Assembly: GCA_001643675.2 (NCBI GenBank)
Contig: LSRY02000002.1
Coordinates: forward strand, 161,501-225,500
DNA from: Monocercomonoides exilis
Taxonomy: Eukaryota > Preaxostyla > Oxymonadida > Polymastigidae
Reading direction: 5' to 3'
DNA length: 64,000 nt
Part shown: in pieces, positions 55,701 through 64,000 of the stretch
Layout: every line of letters begins with the position of its first letter
Position numbering within the stretch: position 1 is the first letter of the stretch
Notes under the pieces: model-generated
What the model was told of the DNA's origin: nothing
What the model saw: only the letters and a program-made list of their open reading frames with translations
Database searches by the model: none
Program-made: the position numbers and the translations under genes

Positions 55701-55799
55701 CCAAATGCATTGTCAGACGGAATCAACATCGAAAATTTGAGCGATGAGCAGCTGATGGAATTGGCAATTCAGCAGTCGCTCGATTATGTGCAGTCGTGA
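49781..55799 (+). CDS. USP-family ubiquitin carboxyl-terminal hydrolase with two C-terminal UIMs
   Basis: The exons are 49781-50206 and 50268-55799, separated by a 61-nt GT-AG intron, giving about 1,985 residues. It is a cysteine protease that removes ubiquitin from substrates. The Cys box GLKNLGNTCYMNSSLQCL (catalytic Cys48) and QQDAQEF (about 128) are in exon 1. Exon 2 opens with HEDLNRV and the NKSIVVDLFVGQLKS segment typical of the USP4/15/Ubp12 subgroup. The zinc-finger pairs are CPKC (about 196) and CTVC (about 1117). The His box GGHYTAM (about 1270) and LANDD complete the active site. Two ubiquitin-interacting motifs close the protein (DEALRQAMEASLRD and DEQLMELAIQQSL). The roughly 900-residue insertion inside the catalytic core is mostly low-complexity poly-Ser and acidic sequence and far exceeds the usual insertion. 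N-terminal DUSP and ubiquitin-like domains of animal USP4/15 are absent. Confidence 0.88.
51038..51149 (+). repeat. (TCA)n(TCT)n coding microsatellite, poly-Ser
   Basis: An uninterrupted serine-codon microsatellite inside the USP gene. TCA units are followed by a long TCT run, and a second TCG/TCA cluster follows at about 51173-51210. Similar tracts recur at about 53035-53085 and 54355-54420. Confidence 0.9.
55112..55160 (+). repeat. GAT-rich tract, poly-Asp
   Basis: GAT/GAC trinucleotide repeats in the USP gene encode a run of Asp residues broken by Phe and Asn. Confidence 0.7.
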
Positions 55800-56815
55800 A
55801 ATGTTAAAAGTGACATTTGATGCAATCTGCTTTTTTCTTGCAAAGATGCCTTGTAATGCTTTGTGTTGACTCTCTTTTATGAGATTGGGAATATTTCGTT
55901 TTCGGTCTTGCGAATTTGATATTAATACGTTGTGGTTGATCGTTCATTTTCAAATTAAAAATAGCAAATCATTTTTTGTTGAAGTTGTTTTTCAATTTAT
56001 GTTATTAAATTTATTATTTAGGAAATTTGAATATCAGTTTATATTTAGAAAATAATAATCAGCTTATAATCGTACAATTTAATTTAAAATAATGAATGAA
56101 TAACTATAAATGCTTATATGGGACAAAATTCTTGCATTTCTGAAAAATTCAACGATTTGTTCAGAACATTTTTTCTATCGTATCATTATTGGATGAAATG
56201 TGAATAAACTATTTTTATTCGAATGATCTGACTTTATTCGGATAAACCCCCTTTCAATTGAATGAGAGGCAGTTTATTCAAATAAACGTCTGCTTTCTCG
56301 AATCAACCATTAAAGATTGGAATAAAAAATTAAGAGACATTATAATGGAAATATTGCACATGCTTTCGATGTTTTTCAAAAGTTATTCACAATTAACAAA
56401 TAATTGAAAACGTGTGATCAAACATTTTTTTCGTGAAATACGAAGAAAAAATATTTTTTGAAGATTTTCAATGAATTTTTGGTTAGAGGGTACATAGCGA
56501 CCGGTATTATAATTGTGTTAAAAAAGAACTATTGACCTTGAAAACCCCATTTATGGATGTTTAAATTCTCAAATAGGAGAAATATTCCATAAAAAACAGA
56601 AAATTTTTAGTATTTATAAAGCAGCAGTTATGAAAAAATAATGATCAAACCCCTGAGATATATACGAGAGATTATTTTAATTAGGTTTTTATTGGAAATA
56701 AAGATTATCCCCTTGTCGATGCGTTTATTAGGATTATGCTAACGTGAACTTTTAATTTCATCAACTGATTTGGATATTTTTAATTTGAAGTTGGGATTTT
56801 TTTTTTAAGTTAATA
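55800..56815. other. AT-rich spacer
   Basis: Downstream of the USP gene. No gene or RNA is recognisable. Confidence 0.5.
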
Positions 56816-57264
56816 CAGTCAAAACCGGATATAATCACATCGGTTTTTGCAGGACTTTTTGTGACTATATCCGATTGTGATTATAAGCAATGTGACTTAA
56901 CACAGAAAAAAATGAAATTTTATTTTAGAAATAATTAATTTTGGGTCAATTTTTTTATTTCTGAAAAAACTTGACAAATACACATTTTTCAATAGAAATA
57001 ACAATTTTTAATGTTTTATTATGTTATTCAGACTTATTTGAGCACATTTTTGAAAAAGCGAAATTTTGAAATTTATGATCAAAAATCAATTTTTCTTTGA
57101 AAAATCCACCCATAATGAAACAAAATGTGATTATATATTTTCATCCCTGTGATTATATTCGATGGAAAATGAATGAAAATTAGGCCAAAAATGTCGGTGC
57201 ATCGAAAAATTTGACTATAAACGAATGTGATTGTATTCGATGTGATTATATCCGGTTTTGACTG
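56816..57264. mobile_element. MITE of pogo/Tc1-mariner type, 449 bp
   Basis: The first 27 bp (56816-56842, starting CAGTCAAAACCGGATATAAT) and last 27 bp (57238-57264) are perfect inverted repeats. Each end is flanked by TA (56814-56815 and 57265-57266), the target dinucleotide of the Tc1-mariner/pogo group. The interior contains further copies of the subterminal unit TGTGATTATAT in both orientations and no coding capacity. The CAGTCAAAACCGGATATAA-type end resembles pogo/Tigger termini. It must have been moved by a transposase encoded elsewhere. Confidence 0.88.
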
Positions 57265-57440
57265 TACTCCTTTTGGTTTTTAAAGATAGGTTTTCTCAGC
57301 TTTGAATCACTGTAATTCGAAAACCACTTCAGAAATATCATAATTGCATTCATTGGTGATAGTGAAAATTAATAAAAACATATGAATCGAATTTTTTAAC
57401 CGGTCTTTATCTGCCCACTTACCGAATTTTTCATGATTCA

Positions 57441-57615
57441 CATATGGGTGATTTTTTTTTTGATATCATAAAAAAATTCCGACGTTTGATCATGAAAAAT
57501 TTCATTAAGGGTGGGGTTAATAAGAGAATTTTTATTTGAAAATTCTTGAAATAAAACTTTAATTGATCATTATTATTAATTATTTGTTGATTTTAATTTG
57601 ATTTTAATAGTTTTT
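57441..57615 (+). repeat. duplicated about 170-bp segment, copy A
   Basis: Matches 57901-58080 in direct orientation. Shared blocks include GGGTGATT, TCATAAAAAAATTCCGA, GTTTGATCA, TTTCATTAAGGG and TTATTATTAATTATTTGTTG. It contains copy 3 of the dispersed GGGTGAT motif at 57446-57469. Confidence 0.7.
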
Positions 57616-57900
57616 TTCACAGATTTTGAAAAAAAAAGTGAAAAAACAGTTTAATTGCATTATTGAAAACGAATAGAATGAGATGAGTCGAAATCGAAAA
57701 ATATTAATCGAAGTCATCAATTCACGACAATTAACAATTAAAAAAATCAAATCAGCTACGCTCGCTTCTCTTTCAACTGTTTTGTTATCTTCCTCTTTCG
57801 AAAAATACATAATTTTTGTTTCTTGTCCATTTCACACTCATCATCCAAAAACTCCTTTTTCCAAGAATTAGATATCCCATTTCCATCCAGATCTCTCCAT

Positions 57901-58080
57901 CATGTGGGTGATTGTTTTTGATGTCATAAAAAAATTCCGAAGTTTGATCAAAAATATATTTCATTAAGGGATGTGTTTGAAGGAAAATAATTTTTATCAA
58001 ATTGTGCGAAAATATACATTAACATATTGTTATTATTAATTATTTGTTGATATTAATTTGTTTCCAATTGTTTTTATTTC
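57901..58080 (+). repeat. duplicated about 170-bp segment, copy B
   Basis: The partner of 57441-57615. It begins with the GGGTGAT motif at 57906-57928. The copies differ by scattered substitutions and small indels, so the duplication is not very recent. Confidence 0.7.
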
Positions 58081-58686
58081 AAATATCGAAAAATAAAAAT
58101 GATTTATTAAATAAATATCGAAAATTCGATAAACCTAATAAAACATAAGTTAACTGATTTCAAAAACATGATAACAATAATTAAAATAATGATAAACATC
58201 AATTTCATATTCAAATATATGATACATATTGTTATTGAAAATGAAAAAAAATTGATTTGTTGAAATAGAAAATTGTAAATTGAATCGATGAATTTCCACA
58301 GATCTGGTGGCTTACTAGCATATCGTCCTTTCTAATAGCCTTTTCTCCTTTTAATGTTTCTTCTTTTCTCGAAAAGAAGAGGTTTTTGTTTGTTTAATAA
58401 ATCCAACTACTTCTTTAGAAATAAACATCTCAAATTCCCTTCCCAATTTATACATCATGCACGCTTTCCATATGAATTCGCTCTCCCAACTCCATCGTTA
58501 TCCTGCATTACGAGATATCCCCTTTCATTCATTTTCATTCATTTCCACCTCCTCCCCTGAAAACAAAACAAAAACAGTCAACAAGCAAATATTCATAATG
58601 TGAAAAATAAATAAATATCAAACATCTCTTCACCTGTTTTTTGCCAAACAGCCTCATTTCCATAGCCATCATCATTCAAAATAAAT
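58081..58686. other. AT-rich spacer
   Basis: No gene is supported. The short ORF at 58354-58560 has no motifs. Confidence 0.4.
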
Positions 58687-58920
58687 CAATCTCTTCATTT
58701 CTGTCTCAGAATTGTTGAACACAACAAGAAATGCATCTCCACAAAATACATCGTGCATTTCACTGAAGGGTCTTTTCAGTCCGTACACATTGTGGTGGAT
58801 GCCCAGAGGTGTTTTTTTCAGTTTTTGGCATGATCATCTCCTTTAATAATATTCTCAACCACACAAAGAAGTATTTGATGTTTATCTCACCAACACTAGG
58901 CACAGGAGATATATGGCGCA
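58687..58920 (-). pseudogene. unidentified coding remnant with frameshift
   Basis: The minus strand reads as protein-like sequence in two adjoining frames. First comes HISPVPSVGEINIKYFFVW followed by LLKEMIMPKTEK (about 58915-58800). Then, one frame over, GIHHNVYGLKRPFSEMHDVF and GDAFLVVFNNSETEMKRLI end at a TGA near 58687. The two pieces abut with no intron, so a frameshift is likely. I do not recognise the family. Confidence 0.35.
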
Positions 58921-59560
58921 TACAATTGATGGAAGTTTAAATTTTGTGGAAGAGGACGGAAGTTGAGTGTTTTTGAAAGAATGTTAATATTTCGAGAGAG
59001 ATTTTTGAATAGAAGAAATTCTGAGACAAAAAGGTGGAAAAGAGCAGGTGGAAATTTGTAGAGGAAAATGTAGAAAATATATAGAGAAGTGGTTGAGGAT
59101 GATGAAGAAGGTGATTATTGTTGATTGGAGAAATGGATTTTGAAAAGAAAGAAAAGAGGGCAAAAGTGTGCAAGAAGAAGAATATTCTGAAGTGTTTGAT
59201 TGGAAAAGGAGTATTTTTTTGAGAGGAGAAGATTTTTTGGAAGAGAATGGGAATGATGAAGAAAATGAGTGGATTGATATTTTTTTAAGAAGTTTGTGAG
59301 CTGGATGAAAGATGAAACTGGAAAGGAAAAGAAATTAAGAGAGATAAACGCTTTCATTTTTGAGGGGAATGGAAAGGAAATCGCAAAAAGAAGACAAATG
59401 ACTTTGAAGGAATCAAGCTTTTTTGATTAATAACATTTCATCAGCCTAAATATATGCAATTTGGGTTTTTGTCTCGTTGCGTCGTTAACTTGTTAAATGA
59501 GATGTTTCATTCGGTAAAAAACATCACATGGAACCTCCCTACTTCTTCCTTTGAATTTTT
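58921..59560. other. purine-rich spacer
   Basis: The plus strand is strongly purine-rich (58940-59400) but interrupted by stops in all frames. It could be old coding sequence. Nothing is recognisable. Confidence 0.35.
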
Positions 59561-59965
59561 TTGCGTTATTCATGGATTTATCAATCACCAAAAATATTCA
59601 TTTTCATCGTCATCTCATCTTCTTCTTCTTTTTCAAATTCTTCTTCTTCTTCTTCAAATTCTTCTTCTTCTTCTTCAAATTCTTCTTCTTCTTCTTCAAC
59701 ATCATCATTAAAAACAGCAATAGTCAAATTCTTCGAGAAAGAAAAAATAGAAAACTTGTCATCTTCATCTGCCTCTTCTTTCGAACAGTTAGAAGTGAAT
59801 TCATCACAAGAAATAGCGGAAAAATCAGAAATGGACGAAATCATTTTGGATTTCAAAAGAAAACATGCGCCGCGTCTGCTTCTTTCTTTGAACCTTCCGC
59901 CACAAGAAGCAACTCTTCAAAATTCATTTTATGTCCCTGGAAGACAAAGGCAAAAGAAAAAATAA
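59561..59965 (+). CDS. Ser/Asn-repeat ORF, 134 aa, possibly part of a broken gene
   Basis: The N-terminal half is a Ser-rich tract with Asn every seventh residue, encoded by a TTCTTC(TTCT)AAA-type repeat at about 59617-59700. The C-terminal half is a mixed, charged segment (EKEKIENLSSSSASSFEQLE, then KRKHAPRLLLSLNLPPQE). The repeat makes the upstream part unreliable. It overlaps the start of the next open frame, so the two may be one disrupted gene. Confidence 0.3.
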   Translation: MRYSWIYQSPKIFIFIVISSSSSFSNSSSSSSNSSSSSSNSSSSSSTSSLKTAIVKFFEKEKIENLSSSSASSFEQLEVNSSQEIAEKSEMDEIILDFKRKHAPRLLLSLNLPPQEATLQNSFYVPGRQRQKKK

Positions 59966-60431
59966 TAAAAATTCTTCACAAACATTTTTGACTCATTCAA
60001 TTGCTGGAATTTGTACAGGCACAGGCACATCTCCTTCTTCATTACCCAATGAATCTTTTCTTTCTCTTCATCAGCCATTTCCTTCTCCCTCTCCTTTATC
60101 TTCCTCATCTTCTCCAGCAGAAACAGACCTCTCTCTCCACCCCAAACCACCACATCGTTCTGAGATTGCAATGGCTCGCCGAATAAGAGCAGTGCACCCT
60201 CTCGTCCTCCGACGCTATTTCGACTGCTGTACACAAGTAGAAGCAGACCCAAGGTCATCGCCCTCTTCACTATTTTCTTCTTCCTCGTTGCGTCAATTTT
60301 TTCGCAACAGATTTCTGACAGGCAAAGAGCAGCAGATGAGGAAGATGCAGCAACAGTTCGGAAGAAGAAGGAAAAGACAATATTTTGTTTTCCCACCAGA
60401 TGTGTTTGAGGCGCTACCGCTATTTGCATAA
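59931..60431 (+). CDS. hypothetical Arg/Ser-rich ORF, 166 aa, possibly broken gene
   Basis: An open frame with a Ser/Pro-rich N-terminal half and a basic C-terminal half (ARRIRAVHPLVLRRYFDCC, RQFFRNRFLTGKEQQMRKM, then RRRKRQYFVFPPDVFEALP). The latter looks like genuine protein. The minus strand is also open over most of this interval (59929-60489), but its composition is less convincing. After 60431 coding character continues in other frames, so this is probably a segment of a decayed or multi-exon gene. No family recognised. Confidence 0.3.
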   Translation: MSLEDKGKRKNNKNSSQTFLTHSIAGICTGTGTSPSSLPNESFLSLHQPFPSPSPLSSSSSPAETDLSLHPKPPHRSEIAMARRIRAVHPLVLRRYFDCCTQVEADPRSSPSSLFSSSSLRQFFRNRFLTGKEQQMRKMQQQFGRRRKRQYFVFPPDVFEALPLFA

Positions 60432-60825
60432 TTTCGGATTGTAGAGCGGAATACGAAGAATCTTGAGAAAAGGAAGAAGTTGAAGGCAATGCAGATGAAG
60501 GAAAAGATGAAAATCAAAAAGTGATTTTGGAGGATTCAATGAACAACACCAATGCGGTTGTTTGAAAAGCAAAGATAATCAAACGGAAGCAGAAAAGAAT
60601 ACAAACACCAAAGAATCAATAAGAAACGGCTGAAAAGACCAAATACATTCCAATGAGTCAAATCCCGACCTCTTTCATCGCAAAAGCAGCAAAAACAACT
60701 CCCTTTCCCCCACCTTCTCCTTCTCCACAACCTAAGCAATTCTTTTCAGCAAGAGATTCCTTTGGAACGATTCACTTTACTCGAGGAAAGCGAATGGACT
60801 GCGGATGGAGAGGGGTTAGTGAGAT

Positions 60826-62125
60826 GTGTTGATCGTGCACAGCCAAAAGATGAAGATAGAGATTGGTGTAAAAGGTGCACTAACGATATCGCTGTCACCT
60901 GTTGTTGGAGAAGGAGGGGTGACGTTGGGTGTGATGAGGATGAAGGATTTGAACAAAGAAGTGACAAGGAAGATGCAAGATCAGTTTCTGAATGAGAAAT
61001 TGAAAGTGGACGATGAAGAGGCGAAAATCACGTTTTCTTCATTGGAATCAGATGATCAGAGAGAAAACCATCAAAAGCTGATGAAACTACAAGAAATACA
61101 GAAGATGAAGGAGAAAGAAGAGAAAGAGAGGAGGCAGAAGTGAAAAGAAGAGCAGGAGTTCAGAAAAATGGAAAAAATGACGAAGAAGATAGAGGAAAAA
61201 GACAAGAATCTGTTCAGCAGCATCCAAGGAATACTACAGCCACACCTTGAGACAGGCACTCCGACCAACCAGAAGGAGAACAAAATGGCAAGCGAGGCGC
61301 AACAAGAGGCGAAAGAAAGCCAAACGCCATTTTTGACAAGAGAGCGGAAATTGGACTTCATGCTGAATGATTTAGCTAATTCTGACTTAGAAGATTTGGA
61401 CAATGAACTGGATGTGCCTTTCCGTTATGTTCGCATCAAAAGCGAGGAAAACGGGCAATTTGTGTAGAAGAAGCGGAAAATGCCTGTGTATGCGGTAGTT
61501 TACGAGAGGCAGACAAGAACGCGGTTGGATCTGATGAGTGCGCTGAAGATCGTTCTTAAGCAAAGCTGTGCCGACCTGCGAAGAGGAAGCAGAAGTGACA
61601 CACAGAAAGGGAAGGAAAGGAGCAGGGAAAGGATCACCTCTGCTGTTTCAGAAGGAGAATGTGATAAGAACATTCAGTCAGACCAGCTTGCCCGTGAAAA
61701 GAGATGCGTTATCAAAACTGTTTTCTTCGCTGTTGGTATCAAAGTTGGCATCTTTCTTCGCTTCGCAGAATTCAATGGCGATGGATCTGATGCAGAAATA
61801 CCCTACCCTCAATTCGGTTGCGCCTTTTGATTCAGCTGCTGATCTTGCTGTAAATACAAACATTGCTCTTAGTCCTCTCTCTAACTGCACTTCTTCGCTT
61901 GTCAATTCGTTCATTTTTATGAACATTCAACTTCAATTTTCTCCTTCTTTCAGAATCTCTTCATCTCTTTCCCTCTTATCTCAAGCTGTTCATCCATCTG
62001 CTTCTATTTCTGCTACTCCTGGCTCACTTTCTCCACTTTCACTTCATGCAGAAACTTCTTCCTTCTCTTTTATTCAACTCTCCATGAATTCGACATCGTT
62101 TCTCATCTTTCATTTCAATTCATAA
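60826..62125 (+). pseudogene. decayed coiled-coil gene
   Basis: The plus strand encodes charged helical segments in successive frames: 60826-61143 (KEVTRKMQDQFLNEKLKVDD, then a KEKEEKERRQK tail), 61168-61467 (MTKKIEEKDKNLFSSIQGI, then ERKLDFMLNDLANSDLEDLD) and 61480-62125 in two overlapping frames. TGA and TAG codons end each piece. The order and composition suggest one coiled-coil protein broken by stops. No domain is recognised. Confidence 0.35.
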
Positions 62126-62526
62126 TCGCAAAATGAATCTTCATTCAATCACTGAATATCATCTTAAGTTTATGGAGATCGAAGAAATTCAATGTTTATC
62201 CGAGAAAAGCAGACCGCCAAGCGGGTGATTAAAAGAAGAGATAGATTTTGCTATTTGCATTTGGAAGCTGAAGGATGCTCCAAAAATTGAAAGAGCGAGT
62301 GGAAAAGATTTCTTTGAACAAACAGTTGCAGTGATGGTTTTCAACAGATTTCACAATGCTGTATGGATTCAATAAATCGCGGAAGATGAAATGGGAGAGG
62401 AAATGACAGAAATATTTTCATCAGAGCAAATGTTAGACTTCTCGAAAGAAAAGTGAAGATATGTTCTCGTATTGAAAAGAAGATGAAAGATCAATGGTTT
62501 TATTATTAAATGGAAAATATTCAAAA
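62126..62526. other. spacer
   Basis: No supported gene. Purine-rich and interrupted by stops in all frames. Confidence 0.4.
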
Positions 62527-62554
62527 TTAATAAATGGAAGGAATAATAAAGAAA

Positions 62555-62870
62555 TCACTGGAAATGAAAAAGTTCATCATTTCCAGTGATTTTTGTGTCA
62601 GCCGCACTGAAGGTGAGTGTATGAGAAGGAGTAAAAGTTGAGCTGAGGAGTGTGAGAGAGGCGTCTGGGAGGAGGGAAATGAAGCCGTTGAGGGCATACT
62701 CGATATTGGCACACGGAGTCTGTTGGGGTCTGCCACAGGAATCAACATCAGTTCCACCATTTGCAACGATTTTGTTCAAAGCGATGAGGAGGAGCCAGCT
62801 GTTGAACTCTGCTTTATCAAATAATCCACTATATCTGTATACGTTTGATGAAGTTGACAAATCAAATAAA
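62555..62870 (-). pseudogene. module fragment of the Pmp-like surface-protein family
   Basis: The minus strand reads FNSWLLLIALNKIVANGGTD, then SCGRPQQTPCANIEYAL, then LTFSAADTKITG. The CGxxxxPCxxIxxAL core is the module signature of the intact surface proteins (compare CGMAYAPCRTIEQAL in the giant receptor), and the flanking hydrophobic strand plus the THTL-type follow-on match its context. It has no start or continuation and is a single orphan module opening. Confidence 0.65.
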
Positions 62871-64000
62871 GGAATGGAGATTTGTTAGCTGTGCAAAGAC
62901 GAAGAAAAAAAAGAAAAATAACAAAAAATAATAAATTGGTTTCAATAATTTTGTTTTCTTTTTTCTTTTTTGTTCTTCTTTTTAATGTTTTCTTTGCAAT
63001 ATTTTGTTTTTCCAGTTTTGAAATTTCTGTTAACCTTTTTAAAATAAATTTTTCTTTTCTTTTTTTGAAAACTTGATCAAAATATTCAATTTCACAAAAA
63101 AATCGAAAAGTATGCTTTTTTCATATTAATGAATACAACAAATATACATTAAAGAAATAAAGTGCAAAAAACTTGCAAAAAATCAATTTGACTATTCGAT
63201 CAAAAATTACCACAATAGTATTTATTTTTTCGATTTTTGATCTTTTTTTATGATTTCAAAAAAAATCACCCATATTTATATGTATTATTTTTCACATATT
63301 TTAGAGTTTGTTTGAGGAATTATCATTTAAGACAACTTTGATAACAACCTAAGTTGGAAATATTTCAAGAAAATGTTGATTTCTTCTTCCTTTCGCATTG
63401 GAACGATTTTTTCGTATTGAAAAGGCTATTTACCAAACTGACTGATAATGTATATTAAGATATTTTTTCAAAATTTTGAACTAATCCAGTATCATAATCT
63501 TCATTTTTCAATTATGATTTTTTTGAAATGATTATATTTTATTTTTTGATTAGGACAGATATTTAACTAAAAAGCCGTTTGCATTTTAGCATGCTCATCC
63601 AATTGCTGGCTGGTGAGTAATGACATTTCTTTTTTGTTATCAACGTTTGCACGAACAAAAAAAATCAAAAAGAATATGCAAAAATTACTCATTCCTTAAA
63701 CATCTTTGGCAATTCAACGTAAATACTAGTTTGAAAACTTCTTTTGATAAAAATATGGATATGTTAATTGTTAATTTGCTTTGATTCATATTTTCACGTT
63801 GCGAAAATATATTTCATTTTTTTTCTGCAACACTTTTGTATTTTATCCACTCACAATCATGTGTTATTTTTCTGTCAACTTAGCATGATCCAAAGTATAT
63901 CGTCATCTTCAAAATTCACAAATTTGTAATTATAAAGTCTTGTTAACACATTACAACTAAAATTCTGTGTCACCCCGAAGAACAAAATTATTCGTCAGTC
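62871..64000. other. AT-rich terminal spacer
   Basis: No gene is supported. A 23-nt segment at about 63590-63612 flanked by TTTTAG and GTGAGT could be a micro-exon of a gene extending beyond the window, but this is only a pattern. Copy 5 of the dispersed GGGTGAT motif lies at 63249-63271. Confidence 0.4.
63249..63271 (-). repeat. dispersed GGGTGAT...GAAATCATA motif, copy 5
   Basis: Same orientation as the copies at 4823-4845 and 18731-18753; the copies at 57446 and 57906 are inverted relative to these. Confidence 0.45.

Noticed and set aside
63590-63612. Micro-exon of a gene running off the window
   Set aside because: It has AG and GTGAGT flanks but only 23 nt, with no neighbouring exon to support it.

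Overview
The window is eukaryotic and AT-rich. It carries short GT-AG introns (mostly about 35-100 nt), simple-sequence tracts, eukaryotic-type DNA transposons (hAT, Merlin and a pogo-like MITE) and eukaryotic housekeeping genes (USP-type deubiquitinase, importin-alpha-like protein, TBC/RabGAP, profilin-like protein). TAA and TGA both end recognisable genes and no in-frame TAA/TAG interrupts the long reading frames, so the code looks standard. The most distinctive content is a family of very long secreted or surface proteins built from Pmp-like right-handed beta-helix modules; one ends in a transmembrane segment plus a degenerate kinase domain. From general knowledge this combination fits an anaerobic metamonad, most likely an oxymonad (Monocercomonoides/Blattamonas type). 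That assignment is an inference, not something the sequence proves.

Layout. 0-11.2 kb is a graveyard: a broken Merlin transposase (0.1-0.9 kb), two decayed plus-strand pieces of the surface-protein family (1.9-4.3 and 5.4-5.9 kb), an (ATT)n microsatellite, frame-broken Ser/Pro-rich ORFs (6.5-8.0 kb) and a decayed minus-strand coiled-coil gene (8.3-11.2 kb). 11,951-18,192 is a complete hAT transposon with a perfect 13-bp terminal inverted repeat, a perfect 8-bp target duplication, and a four-exon transposase that is open throughout. 19.0-25.2 kb is a compact block of intron-bearing genes: profilin-like (minus), an orphan ORF (plus), archaeal-type UMP kinase (minus) and an importin-alpha-like ARM protein (plus). 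25.5-31.5 kb is an intronless 2,010-codon beta-helix surface protein. 31.6-35.5 kb is an unusually GC-rich patch with a 5'-truncated TBC fragment and a fuller TBC-domain gene. 36.7-49.3 kb (minus) is a single 12.5-kb uninterrupted frame for the giant modular receptor with a C-terminal pseudokinase. 49.8-55.8 kb is a large USP-family deubiquitinase with two C-terminal UIMs. 55.8-64 kb is mostly gene-poor, with a 449-bp MITE, a duplicated about 170-bp segment, broken ORFs and one more decayed surface-protein fragment.

How the parts relate. The active genes suggest endomembrane and cytoskeletal housekeeping (RabGAP, profilin-like, deubiquitinase, nuclear import, pyrimidine nucleotides). The giant extracellular proteins form a separate, locally duplicated and partly decaying family that surrounds them. 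Intron density differs sharply: the 209-codon profilin-like gene has four introns, whereas the 2,010- and 4,184-codon surface genes have none.
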